Assembly: GCA_027625915.1 (NCBI GenBank)
Contig: JANTQA010000070.1
Location: 10,917,001-10,981,000 of the forward strand
Length of the DNA stretch: 64,000 nucleotides
From: Anaeramoeba flamelloides
Taxonomy: Eukaryota > Metamonada > Anaeramoebidae
Direction: 5' to 3'
Shown piece by piece: positions 13,559 through 22,672 of the stretch. The position numbers and the translations under genes are program-made. Below the pieces are notes generated by a model. That model was not told the origin of the DNA. It ran no database searches and saw only the letters and a list, made by a program, of their open reading frames with translations. Position 1 is the stretch's first letter, and each line of letters starts with the position of its first letter.

Positions 13559-14093
13559 AAGCAATTTTGAAGGAGTTTTAGTGTTATTATTATACTCAAG
13601 TATAATTTCACAATTTGGCAATCACACTGAAACCAAGTAGATGATGGAAGTGAAAAAGGATTTTTTCAATTTTTTTTTCTCGTTGTAAGAATCAAGGAAT
13701 TAGTTACTTTTGAAGTCACCAATACCAACCATCAAGAGATTTTTTTTTTTTTGATTCCTTGAAAAAAAAATTTGTTGACGTGTAAGGGCAATTTCAGCTC
13801 AAAGAGTGTTCTTCAAAAAAGTTTTTTGAAAATAAATTTCTGAAAACTCATCGGTTTAGGTTTGGAAACAGTTTTAACGACAACGAGTTTTTTTGAACTT
13901 TTAGTCCCACTTTCAAAAAATAGCAACAATTTCAATTTCAAAAAAAAAAATAGTGAAAGATTTTATTTAACGTCTGGTTTAACTAGGAAATTTGAAAAAC
14001 ACTTACGGGTGGAAGAATGTCAATTTCATCAGCCTCACAACTAAGGTCGACTCTTTTTATCAGCTGTTCAATAGATCGTACTCTTAAATTCAT
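6686..14093 (-). CDS. Importin subunit alpha (karyopherin alpha), spliced, with a C-terminal frame break
   Basis: Importin-alpha binds nuclear localisation signals through armadillo repeats and hands cargo to importin-beta for passage through the nuclear pore. Exons on the minus strand: 14007-14093, 13309-13495, 12759-13085, 7686-7849 and 6686-7317. They join with GT-AG borders into ARM repeats carrying the family's Trp/Asn positions (LESIWILTNICSG, SCWVLGNIAGD, AAWLFSNLCRGKPSP, DATWCFCYLSND, PALRVLGNIATG, ESVWLISNITAG, EACWVISNGIYGG), ending in the typical acidic tail after SLERLQSHEN. The first exon resembles the end of the IBB domain (LRVRSIEQLIKR), but its donor phase (0) does not fit the next acceptor (phase 2), so a small exon is probably missed or the 5' end is altered. 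In the last exon, GGAAAAAGATG at about 6873-6885 needs one base fewer to keep frame. This could be a sequencing error, a programmed shift or a recent mutation. About 465 codons are found; the family usually has 520-550. Confidence 0.9.
8440..8560 (+). mobile_element. LINE 3'-end fragment (family I)
   Basis: Aligns with the 3' end of the LINE at 21476-21572: CGTGAAATCTA-like start, then TAGAGTGTAATTT-TACACTTCTTCAA followed by AATAATAATAA repeats. A severe 5' truncation of this kind is typical of target-primed reverse transcription. Confidence 0.6.
8699..9800 (+). mobile_element. Decayed ~530-bp-family TIR element with a second element nested in it
   Basis: The left part (8699-8905: GAATTCAAAATTTTTG, then ATAAATAATTATCA) and the right part (9470-9800: GATCGAG..., GAGTTCTTC, AAATTGGATTGTGGTGGTTG) are collinear with the two halves of the element at 58757-59288. 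Between them, about 8950-9130, lies a sequence with the end TAAGGTATTTCCAAAAAAGTGG, matching the TIR of the family at 15603-16189. Both are non-coding. Confidence 0.45.
10583..11292. mobile_element. TIR element, ends TAAACT...CAGTCAAAGGGG
   Basis: Left end TAAACTATTTTTCAGTCAAA followed by GGGG; right end, reverse-complemented, TAAACTCTGTTTCAGTCAAA followed by GGGG. Both are flanked by TA (10581-10582 and 11293-11294), the target site used by Tc1/mariner elements. A 160-bp MITE sits inside (about 10902-11062). Related ends occur at 44456-45418 and 59647-60199. No transposase was recognised. Confidence 0.65.
10902..11062. mobile_element. 160-bp MITE (CTGGTATTTGAATTC family), nested copy
   Basis: Matches the cleaner copy at 51303-51465: TTTTCACTTC-ATTTTC near one end and GAAGTGAAAATT...TTCAAATACCAG next to TA at the other. 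The left terminus is degenerate (GATATTTG for CTGGTATTTG). It lies inside the 10583-11292 element, so it inserted later. Confidence 0.55.
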
Positions 14094-14574
14094 GGAAAAA
14101 GATGTATGTTTGAAACAAAAAAATCAGAAAATTAACAAAAATGAAGATAAAGAATTTGGAAATTTTGCTTTGTTGGGCAGAAAGTAACACTATTTGAATT
14201 TTCTTCAAAACACAATTAACCAAAAAACGGTAAGTTAAATACCACAATTATTTTTATTAATATATTTTATGATTTTGGAGTAAATACAGAACCAAACAAA
14301 AGCCTTAAAAAAAATAATCTATTCAAATTATTGACTGAATTTTGTGTCCAGACAATTCGAAGAACTTTTTTGGGAATACCATTCCAGAACAACTTTAAAG
14401 AAACTGGAATAACAGACATCTGTGATGCTGAAAATTTTCGGTTTTTTTTTTTTCTAAAATTTACAATTTGATAATCTATTTTGGGTCTAAAATTTTAGGT
14501 CTGGTTCACTTTCAGACCCGTCAACAATTTAACACAATTATAGAATTACAATCCATTCTTTTTGACTGTGTGTA

Positions 14575-15110
14575 CAGTGATCAAAATAATACGTCCACAA
14601 TAAATATAACCAGTGTTTCAAAATACTGTAGTCAAAATAAAGCGTGCAAAAAAATTTAATGCGTGTTTCAAAATAAAAAGCGTGTTTTTTTGTTATAGTT
14701 GACCTATACATTAACCAATCAAAAGAAATTAATAATAAACCCTAAAAAAATATGGTATTGGTTTCTTAAAGTTCTATTATTTAAAAAGAAATTCTAAAAA
14801 TGAAGGATCAAATTGCAAAATTTATCTCGAAAAATAGAGTTAATTTTTTAAGAAAATTTTTATCTAAAATAAAAAAAAACAAAAAAAAACAAAAAAAATT
14901 GAGAATATTATGGAAGATTTTTAACTATTTGCATGAATAATTTAAATTTTACGAAAAATAACCAGACCTTTACTTTCAAAATTGATTTGAACTTAAGTAT
15001 ACTATTTGGTAGTAGATTGGATGTTGCCTTGGTACAAGAATAAAAAAAAGCACGGATAATATTTTGAAACACGGATTATAGTGGTTGTGCACGCTTTATT
15101 TTGATCACTG
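14575..15110. mobile_element. Tc1/mariner-type MITE with intact TA duplication
   Basis: Left end CAGTGATCAAAATAATACGT, right end (reverse complement) CAGTGATCAAAATAAAGCGT, each bounded by TA (14573-14574 and 15111-15112). Ends of the CAGTG..TCAAAATAA type and a TA duplication are classic for Tc1-like elements. Inside the left arm a second decayed TIR-like copy follows (CTGTAGTCAAAATAAAGCGT at about 14628-14647). There is no transposase in 536 bp, so it is non-autonomous. Confidence 0.75.
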
Positions 15111-15112
15111 TA

Positions 15113-15400
15113 TTATTTTCCCATTTATCTGAAAATTGGCTTTAAAATTTAAATAATAGGTACTAAACAAGTCGGGTAAATTTTAGTTTCCTATATCTTC
15201 ATTTATCAGTTAAAAATAGGTAAAAAAATATTTGGGGAATTTTTCTTTTTAATAACTATCTTACAATTAAAATTTATTTTTATTTTAAAATTGAATTGAT
15301 AATTATTTACAGAATGTTCAAAAGAATATCATTATAAAATATTTTTTGGTTTTTATTTTTTTCAAGGTCGTTATCCATTTTTATCAACCAGTGAATATCT
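15113..15400 (+). repeat. Dispersed repeat S, copy 1
   Basis: Contains GAAAATTGGCTTTAAAATTT, AATAGGTACTAAACAAGT and CAGTTAAAAATAGGTAAAAA. The same order of blocks occurs at 30779-30920 continued at 32910-33002, where a LINE has split it, and inverted at 40565-40705. No coding potential and no obvious TIR. Confidence 0.55.
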
Positions 15401-15513
15401 CCTTTTATAATATTCACAATTTGTACTCAACTTTTTGTTTTTTTCACTACTTTTTTCATCACTTTTTATTTTTTTACTTCTTTCAGATATAAATTGTTTG
15501 TTTTTTTTATTAA

Positions 15514-16366
15514 GGGTGATACTTTTCCAGTTTTTCCTCAAAGATAGGGAAACTAGACAATATATTTGAGTTATTTAATAACATTATACACTATTTTTGA
15601 TATAAGCTATTTCCAAGAATGTGGGGTAAATTTATTTTAAAATATATGTATGTAACCCATTCTTCAAAAAAGGATTTTAATATATAAAATAATTAACCAC
15701 CATTTATAGATTCTTGATAATAATTCAATTTGTTTATTAGTATTATATTGCAGAAATAAAATATATTAAAATTTATGATCTCGATTTTATAGGATATTTT
15801 TTTATGGTGAAAATTGGTGTTTATTATTTTCTTTTTGATCGAAAACAATATTTTTATAAATTGTATAATCTCAAGAAAATTTACAATATAATTAAAAACA
15901 TATAACTGCGTTTTAGTGTTTAAAAAATCATTTGTTCCCTTTCCATATTTCTGGTTTTTTATTGAAATTGGTCGTACATTGCTTTAACCAAAAAAAGTGC
16001 GATTTTTTTTTTCATTTTTTGGGAATATTTCAACTAACATGCTTTGAATTAAATACATAAGTGGTTGACTCAATCGGTATAAATATTAAACTTAATTTGG
16101 TATAGTTGATTAATTATTACCTCCACTAAAAATGATTATTTTTTATGAAATGTAAAAAAAAAATTTCCCACTTTTTTGGAAATAGCTTATAAAAAGTAAT
16201 TTGAGAGTAGAAAGCTTGAGGGATTTTTTGAAATACAATTTCCACAATTCAACAGATCCAAATATTCTTTCAATGGTTTAATAAAACAATTTAAATGAAT
16301 TTTACAATACTCTAATTAACCATCAAGTTTTCTGACCCTTGATGATAAACTGGAAAAATATCGCCC
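15514..16366. mobile_element. TTAA-flanked element with ends GGGTGATAC...; carries a nested element
   Basis: Left end GGGTGATACTTTTCCAGTTT, right end (reverse complement) GGGCGATATTTTTCCAGTTT, with TTAA immediately outside both (15510-15513 and 16367-16370). About 590 bp of it is a second element (15603-16189); without that the host element is about 264 bp, a typical MITE size. TTAA may be a target duplication (piggyBac-like) or part of the TIR; one copy cannot decide. Confidence 0.6.
15603..16189. mobile_element. ~590-bp TIR element (TAAGCTATTTCC family), nested
   Basis: Left end TAAGCTATTTCCAAGAATGT, right end (reverse complement) TAAGCTATTTCCAAAAAAGT, both bounded by TA. Relatives: the right half of a copy ending at about 19580 (shared GTATAAATATTAAAC block) and a nested piece near 8950. 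Non-coding. Confidence 0.6.
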
Positions 16367-16399
16367 TTAATGAAAAATCATAATTTATCTTTTATTTAT

Positions 16400-17845
16400 T
16401 TTATTGATCAAGAAGTGTTAAATAAACTTAAAATTCCCTTATATCTAAATTTGTTTTTCAGAAATTTAAGTGTAAAATCATTAATTTCACGATTATTAAT
16501 TAACGAGAATAATTTCAATATCATAGTTTAAAATTATTTCATTAAATTTTATTTTTTTTTAATTTATTTAGAGAAATTAAACTAAACTCAATTCCAAAAA
16601 ATGGGACATAAAAAAAATTACATTAATAAAAATATACTCCAAAATACTTAATACTTAAACATTAAAATAATAAAAGACCTGAAAATATTTAATTAATACT
16701 ATTTATATATTTTATAGTAAATTTAAAATTCAATTCGAAAAATAAAAAATAAAAAATAAAAAAAAGTGTGCCCCTATTTTTGGAACACATTTACCAAAAA
16801 ATCCATTTTTATTGAAAGAAAAATTTATAAAAACTATTAATAGATTCAGCTTGTCTTTTGATAACTAAATCTATCGTTTTAAATATAGAGTTTACTAATT
16901 TTCTTAGGTTTCCCAACTCAAAGTATTTCATACATTAGTGAAAATTTTAAAAATTCTTCTTCGTTTTTTGGTTACAATTTTTCAGCTTAGTATCCATAAA
17001 TTCCCAATTGGATTTAAATTTATGGAATTGGGGGTCAAGGGTCCAGAACCATACATCCCCGATTTAAGTAAGTTTGAGTTTTTTTTGAAGTATGTGGACA
17101 AGCTCCATCCTTTTGGAAAATCCATTTCAACTCACCATATTCTGAATTAACGAGTTGAATTACATTTGATTTTTTTGATAATATCATTAATAATACATTC
17201 AGTATTCACACTCCCATTAATAATAATAAGGTCTGTTTGTAGGCCATGTGCCCTAGCACCCCATATCATGATTTTTTTTTTAAAAAAGAATCTTTTTTCT
17301 TTTAGAGAGAAAACAAAAAAAATTTTTTTGTGATCAGAATGAAAACTTTTAAATTTCATTTTAAAGTGATTTTGAGATTTTCGAAAAGTTTTGAAAAAAA
17401 AAGAATCTAAAAAAAATCAAAAAAATTATTGAAAATCAAAAATCAAAAAATAATGAAAAAAAAATGATAAATAATTAACTTTAAAATTATTTACATTGAT
17501 TGTTAATATCTAATGTTTCTATTTAAGGGTCAAATATCACTTTTCTTGGAATTGAATTGATTTTGAAGGTGTGCCCCAATTTTTGGAATTGAGTTTATTA
17601 TTTTCATAGTCATAGTATACCAATAAAAAATGATCATTCTTTTCAATTAATTTCTTTCTGTTCATATTTGAAAAATAAATGAAAAAACTTATTTGAATTA
17701 TTATTTATTGCATAGTAGTATCTATTTAAATAGTTAGTAATTTTTCTATATTTTTAGAATTGTTGAGCTTGAAATTTAACTTAAATATTTATGATTATTA
17801 AATTTTTCTTTTTGGTTTTTAATTAGTATAAAATATTTTTATGGA
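16400..17845 (-). mobile_element. LINE 3' fragment (family I) split by a Tc1 element
   Basis: On the minus strand the 3'-terminal LINE sequence is recognised at 16400-16580 (TTTCACGATTATTAATTAACG, AAATTATTTCATTAAA blocks, as in 26130-26230) and continues at 17600-17845 (ACCAATAAAAAATGATCATT, TCTATTTAAATAGTTAGTAA, as in 26260-26350 and 57730-57880). The interruption is a TA-flanked Tc1-type element. Confidence 0.6.
16583..17597 (-). mobile_element. Tc1-type DNA transposon with a transposase relic (DD34E, Glu lost)
   Basis: TIRs TAAACTCAATTCCAAAAAAT and, at the other end, TAAACTCAATTCCAAAAATT, with TA flanks, in the middle of a LINE. On the minus strand, from about 17350 down to 16830, a Tc1 transposase catalytic core is readable: FHSDHKK (first Asp, family FSDE), IMIWGARAHG (family VMVWG), FQKDGACPHTSK (second Asp), and INLNPIGNLW (family PDLNPIENLW), 34 residues after the second Asp. 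The catalytic Glu is Gly here. The conserved C-terminal helix region (LVNSIFKTIDLVIKRQAESI) follows an in-frame stop. The N-terminal helix-turn-helix part is not recognisable. This is a dead transposon of the Tc1 family. Confidence 0.85.
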
Positions 17846-17849
17846 GTGG

Positions 17850-18960
17850 CATGGAACGCTGTCAAGTACAATAGAGTTTTTTTCAAGTGCCTAAGTTTTC
17901 TTGAAGATTTCTATTATATTTGTAAAATCAATTGATATTCGTTAGGTGTTTTTTTACTTTTTGAAATAAACAGAAAATTTTAAAAAATTTTATGTTTATT
18001 TCAAAAAGTAAAAAAAACCTAGAAAACTACACAAATAAAAAGAAAACTCAAGAAAACCTAACAATGTCTTTTTTTTTGTATATTTATATTTAAAAATAGA
18101 AAATTGAAGAAATTTTCTTTTAATTTCTAAAAGGAAATAAAAAACCTAATGGCCCCTTTACACTATTCAAAAGATTAATGTAAAATCAGAGGTTTTTCTT
18201 GATTCTTTTAAATAGTTGAATAGCAATGGAAATTTTTTTTTTTATTTTTTTGTTTAAAAAATAAAACTTTTTTAATTTTTTAATTTGTTTCAAAAATAAA
18301 AAAAAAAAAAAACTAATGAAAAGTGCTGTAGAGTGCATTTAAGTGTTTATTTTTCCCAAGAATTCAAAAGAATATAGTAAAAACAAAGATTTAAATCAAT
18401 TCTTTTGAAATATGAAAAACTTACTGGCTGTTTTTTTTGTGGTTTTCTGTTTTATTATACAAGTGTTCTATTTTTTTTTTTGAGTTTTCTATTTTATTTG
18501 TGAAGTGTTCTAGGTTTGTTTGAGTTTTCTATTTATTTTTGAAGTGTTCTAAGTTTTTAAATCGGTTTTATATTTTATTTGTGAAGTTTTCTAGGTTTTT
18601 TTTTTTACTTTTTGAAATAAACAGAAAATTTTAATAAATTTTCGGTTTATTTCAAAAAGTAAAAAAAACCTAACGAAAATCAATTGATTTTCTAAATATA
18701 ATAGAAATCTTCAAAAATAAATAGAAAACTCGAAAAAGCCTAGAAAACTTTACAAATTAATAGAAAACCCATTTAAAAACTTAGAAAACCTCAAAAAAAC
18801 CTCAAAAAAAGCTCAAAAAAACCAACAAAAGTTCACAAATAAAATAGAAAACCCAAAAAAAAACTCGAAAACTTTACAAATAAATAGAAAACTAAAAAAA
18901 ACCTCATGTAAATATATCGATTTACCAAATAAACACTTAACTTAAGAAAATCTAACCGCC
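17850..18960. repeat. Array of consecutive long hairpins (family P), copy 1
   Basis: Several near-perfect palindromes follow one another. The clearest are around 17950-18020 and 18600-18670: GTTAGGTTTTTTTTACTTTT, GAAATAAACAGAAAATTTT, then the complementary arms AAAATTTTCGGTTTATTTC and AAAAGTAAAAAAAACCTAAC. They are joined by short modules such as TGAGTTTTCTATTTTATTTG and GAAGTGTTCTAGGTTT and their complements. The same modules build 25215-25456, 30976-31590 and 62640-63140. Ends carry GAGTGC-type motifs. Non-coding; possibly foldback elements. Confidence 0.7.
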
Positions 18961-19129
18961 TTTTTTCTTAGTTTGAGAAATAAAACGAAAATTTCAGGAT
19001 TTTTCTCTTTATTTCTTAAATTATAAAAACTACCAGATTTTACCAGATTTCCAATTTTCGAAATAATTTAGTAAACTCCTTTTATTTTTCTCTATTCTTT
19101 CAAATTTTAGAAAACCGAAAAACTTTGGA

Positions 19130-19580
19130 TCGTATTTAATTTCGTAATACAAATGATATTATTATATATATATATATATATATTAGTTTTCTTCTACTGT
19201 CTCTTTCTTATTTGATACAACTTTCTTTAATTAATGTTTTCTCTAAACAAATAAATAATAAATCTTAAATAAGATTTCAATAAAATTGAAAACATATAAA
19301 TTTATATAATCCTTTTAAAAATTCTTTGTACTATATCATATTTCTAGTTTTTTATTGAAATTGGTGATACATTGTTTTCACCTCCAAGAGTGAAATTTAT
19401 TTTTTAATTTTGGAATAATTTCTTGAATATATTTAGAAATCAATACCTTAGTCACTGATCCAATTAGTATAAATATTAAACATACTTTGACAATGTCAAT
19501 TTAATAAATATCATCACTAGCAACGATTATTTTTTCATAAAATAGTAAAAAAAAAATGCCCAAATTTTTTGGAAATACCT
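19130..19580. mobile_element. Right part of a TAAGCTATTTCC-family element, with a (TA)n tract
   Basis: From about 19290 to 19580 the sequence is collinear with 15890-16189 (ACATATAAAT, ATTTCTAGTTTTTTATTGAA, GTATAAATATTAAACATA, TTTGGAAATACCTTA). The left TIR is not clear. A (TA)n microsatellite lies at 19162-19184. Confidence 0.45.
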
Positions 19581-19959
19581 TAGATCTTTTGAACCAAAAT
19601 TTAATTGGCAAAATGGATATCTTTTAAAAATGATAACTCATTTATCTACAGTTGATAAATCAAGTTATCTATTGAAATTTAATCGTTTACTAGTGTAAAT
19701 AATTATTCTATTATATTTGGGTATAAAAATTTAGAAGTGTTACAAGTACATTAAAACAAAAAAATACATTCTACCTACAGATATTTGATGAATAAAAGAT
19801 ATAAATTTTCGGCTATATTTTTCTAAAATTTTTCAATTCAAAAAAGAGTTTTCAAAATACAATAATCTCAATAATTAAATTTTAAAAACGAAAAATGAAA
19901 CTTATATAAAAATATTTTCTATCATTTACACTTCAAATACTAATCCTAAACAAAGAATT

Positions 19960-21572
19960 TAAGATCCAACTAATTTAAGAAGGTTTTATTAGATAACCAA
20001 GGAATTTGAATCCCACAAAAACATGGCAATTAAGATAAAATACTACTTTTTTTCTTCGACCAATTTCTATTAACCAAAGTCTACCAAGATTATTTCTAAA
20101 AATGTTATATAAACTAATCGAACCCTATTGGGAATTTATACATAAATCCCAATTTGGGTTTAGAAAAAAATATGATACTCGTATTTCAGTATTAAACTTC
20201 TTAAATACTTTATAATACGATAAAATCAAATAATGAAAATGAAAATAATAAAACTTAAATTATAATGATTGATATAGCTAAAGGTTTTGATTCAATAAGT
20301 TTTAAAATAATTAGAAAAACAATAAAAAAATTTATTATTAATAAAATTATTAATTTTTTTTTATTAAAATATTATCAAGGAGAAGGTCTTGGTATATTCC
20401 AAGGAGACCCATTATCGCCTATTTTATTTGCTCTAAAATCACACTTTCTTTTATTAAAAATCATTCCATTAACGAATCATTGTCAAATGTTTGCAGATGA
20501 TTTTATTTTAATTATTTAAGGAAATAGGAATAAATTAAATCAAAAAATAAATTCAATATATAAAATAATTATTCAATTTGGATTAAAACCTAATAAAGAT
20601 AAAACAGTTATTTCAAAAGATTTAAAAAAAATAAATATTTGGGTATTTATTTAGATAAAATTTCACATATAGTTTATAATTTAAATAAAAATAAAGAAAT
20701 ATATAACAACTGTAAACAGTTATTCAATAACAACTCGCTTAACAATAGTTTAAAAATTAGATTATTTAAATCTTTTATCATAAGCAAATTGACATATGGG
20801 TTAGAAATATATAATTATGAAATAAAAATTTTAAATTATTTAAATTCTTGGATTAATTCATATATTACTGAAATATGTAAAATAAATAGAAAGACACAAA
20901 TTCTTATTTACAAAACAGAATTTAAAATAGAAAATATGATAATTTCTATCAATTAAAAGAAATTTAAATTCAAAAAGAAATTAGGAATTTTATCCCTTCC
21001 TAATTTAGAAAAATTAATAAAGTTTAATCAAAGAATAAATAATAAAATTAATTGGAATTTTAAAGATATTACTGAACTAAAAAAAGAAATATACAAATAC
21101 ACATATAACGGGTTGTTGAATTCAACAAGTTGGAATGTCCAAAAATATTTCACAATTATAAAAAATCAAAATTATTTATTTAAAAATCAAAAATATTTAA
21201 GTTATCCATCAGCTCAACAATTCTAAAATTCAGAACATTCACTAACTGTTTAAATAGATATTACTATGTAATTAATAAAAATTCAAATAAATTTTGTCCT
21301 TTATGTTTAAAATATAAACAAAAGGAAATTATAGAAAATATTGATCACTTTTTATGGATATGTCCTTTCTATGAAAAAAGATAGATTAATTTTTCAAAAT
21401 GAATTAAATGAAAAAAACCACTATGAATTAATTTTAAACAAAAGTTTGAAATTATTTTAATTGGTTAATAATCGTGAAATCTATGATTCCGTGCTTAAAT
21501 TTCTGAAAGGAAATTTAAGTCTAAGGGCAACTAGAGTGTAATTTACACTTCTTCAATAATAATAAAAAAAAA
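19960..21572 (+). mobile_element. LINE copy 2 (family I): reverse transcriptase and 3' end, 5'-truncated
   Basis: The best family-I copy. The RT begins near 20050 (SINQSLPRLFLKMLY, then FGFRKKYDTRIS). Palm motif A is at 20265-20290 (MIDIAKGFDSI), followed by YYQGEGLGIFQGDPLSPILF at 20370-20430 and the catalytic box FADDFI at 20488-20506. The thumb lies at 20640-20956. A C-terminal zinc knuckle of C-X2-C...H-X4-C type (CPLC, DHFLWIC) lies near 21295-21370. The 3' UTR ends in TACACTTCTTCAATAATAAT. The frame is broken several times (for example a stop just after the FADD box), so the copy is dead. No endonuclease remains. Confidence 0.8.
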
Positions 21573-21679
21573 AAAATACTACTTTTTTAAGTTGTTTTAA
21601 AAAACAAGATACTTAAAATAATAAGTAAATTTTAAATTAACTCAATAGAACATAAAAAAATATAACCCAAAAAAAAAAA

Positions 21680-21850
21680 AACACCAAAAAACAAAACACA
21701 TTTTGTTTGCAAAAATAAATTTATTGGAATCTTTGAATAGTAGATCATGATATTATTAACCAATCCAAAAGGATAGTTTTTGTTGTGAATTTGATAAATT
21801 TTTTGTGGCATACCTCTTAAATCTAAAAGTTTTTTTGTCTTCTTGTTAAA
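21680..21850 (-). pseudogene. Coding-like fragment, unassigned
   Basis: On the minus strand an open stretch reads NKKTKKLLDLRGMPQKIYQI and then HNKNYPFGLVNNIMIYYSKI, with mixed composition quite unlike chance frames in this DNA, then poly-Phe. No ATG in a sensible place and no family recognised. It may be the last exon or a relic of a lost gene next to the RCC1-BTB copy. Confidence 0.25.
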
Positions 21851-22056
21851 TACAAATACAATTTAAAGATTCAATATAAAAATATTTTTCCTATTTGAAA
21901 GACTAATATACCTCTTAATTTCTTTTTTGAAGAATTTTTTAATTCTCCAATCTCATTAGTAAACTTGTTCATTCAAGATATAATTGTTTTGAATGAGAAA
22001 TAAAATTAAATTCTTGTAATTGTTTTTTATTTTTTTTACTCGTTTTCCAAATCTTG

Positions 22057-22432
22057 TTTTAGCAAAATCCCAGTCCAAGATCATCGACTCAACAGATTTT
22101 ATAGAAAGTCTGGAAAATTCGATTAACTTCAGTTCGGTTTCAAATCGCTTGAGTTGGTAATCGTTTACTGACAGTTGCGTTTCAGTTCTTCAGTTGCCTA
22201 ATTCCAGTTCAATTTGTTCAAGATCAGATCAAGTTAGTTTGAGATCTAATCGTGAAAAAGTCTATCAATTCTTATAATGATTTTTTTTTACTTTTACCCC
22301 TCTTCAAAAACCTTAATATTACAAAAAGAGGGGGAAACAAAGTAACTCAAGGAACATAAGGAACCCCAACAACTTTTAATGAAATATTTGGAAAAAGTAT
22401 AAAGTTTAAAAAAATCAAAAAAAGTTTTATTA
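22057..22432 (+). repeat. Dispersed repeat R, copy 1 (relatively G+C-rich)
   Basis: Begins near CCAAATCTTGTTTTAGCAAA and runs through CAGTCCAAG, GACTCAACAGATT, GATCAGATCAAGTTAGTTT and CAATTCTTATAATGATTTTT to CTCAAGGAACATAAGGAACC. The same blocks occur in order at 47190-47575 and inverted at 61660-61915. Richer in G+C than its surroundings. No TIR and no open frame. Confidence 0.6.
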
Positions 22433-22672
22433 TTATTAATAAAGATTATTTTTATTTATTATTATTGAAAATTGAATTAAATCAAAATTTTTAGAATTAA
22501 GAAGATCCAAATCAATTAATTAATTTTTATTTTCAATTGAAAAATAAAAATTCCAATTAATTATTAAATGATTGGTTCATTTATTCATTTTACCAACCAA
22601 ATCGTCAACTCAATTCAAAATATAATCAATATGAAAAAAGCTAAGAATGGCAAATTTTAAAAAAACACCAAA

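Noticed and set aside
13018-13611. 197-codon minus-strand frame with long Phe runs
   Set aside because: The Phe runs are poly-A/T tracts within introns. Only 13309-13495 in the middle is coding, as an importin-alpha exon.
17850-18960. CRISPR-like or tandem satellite array
   Set aside because: The units are inverted pairs with variable order and no unique spacers of constant length, in a eukaryotic setting.
22057-22432. tRNA-derived SINE with internal promoter
   Set aside because: GGTTTCAAATC in copy 1 resembles a B box, but the same position is not conserved in copies 2 and 3 and no A box is evident.
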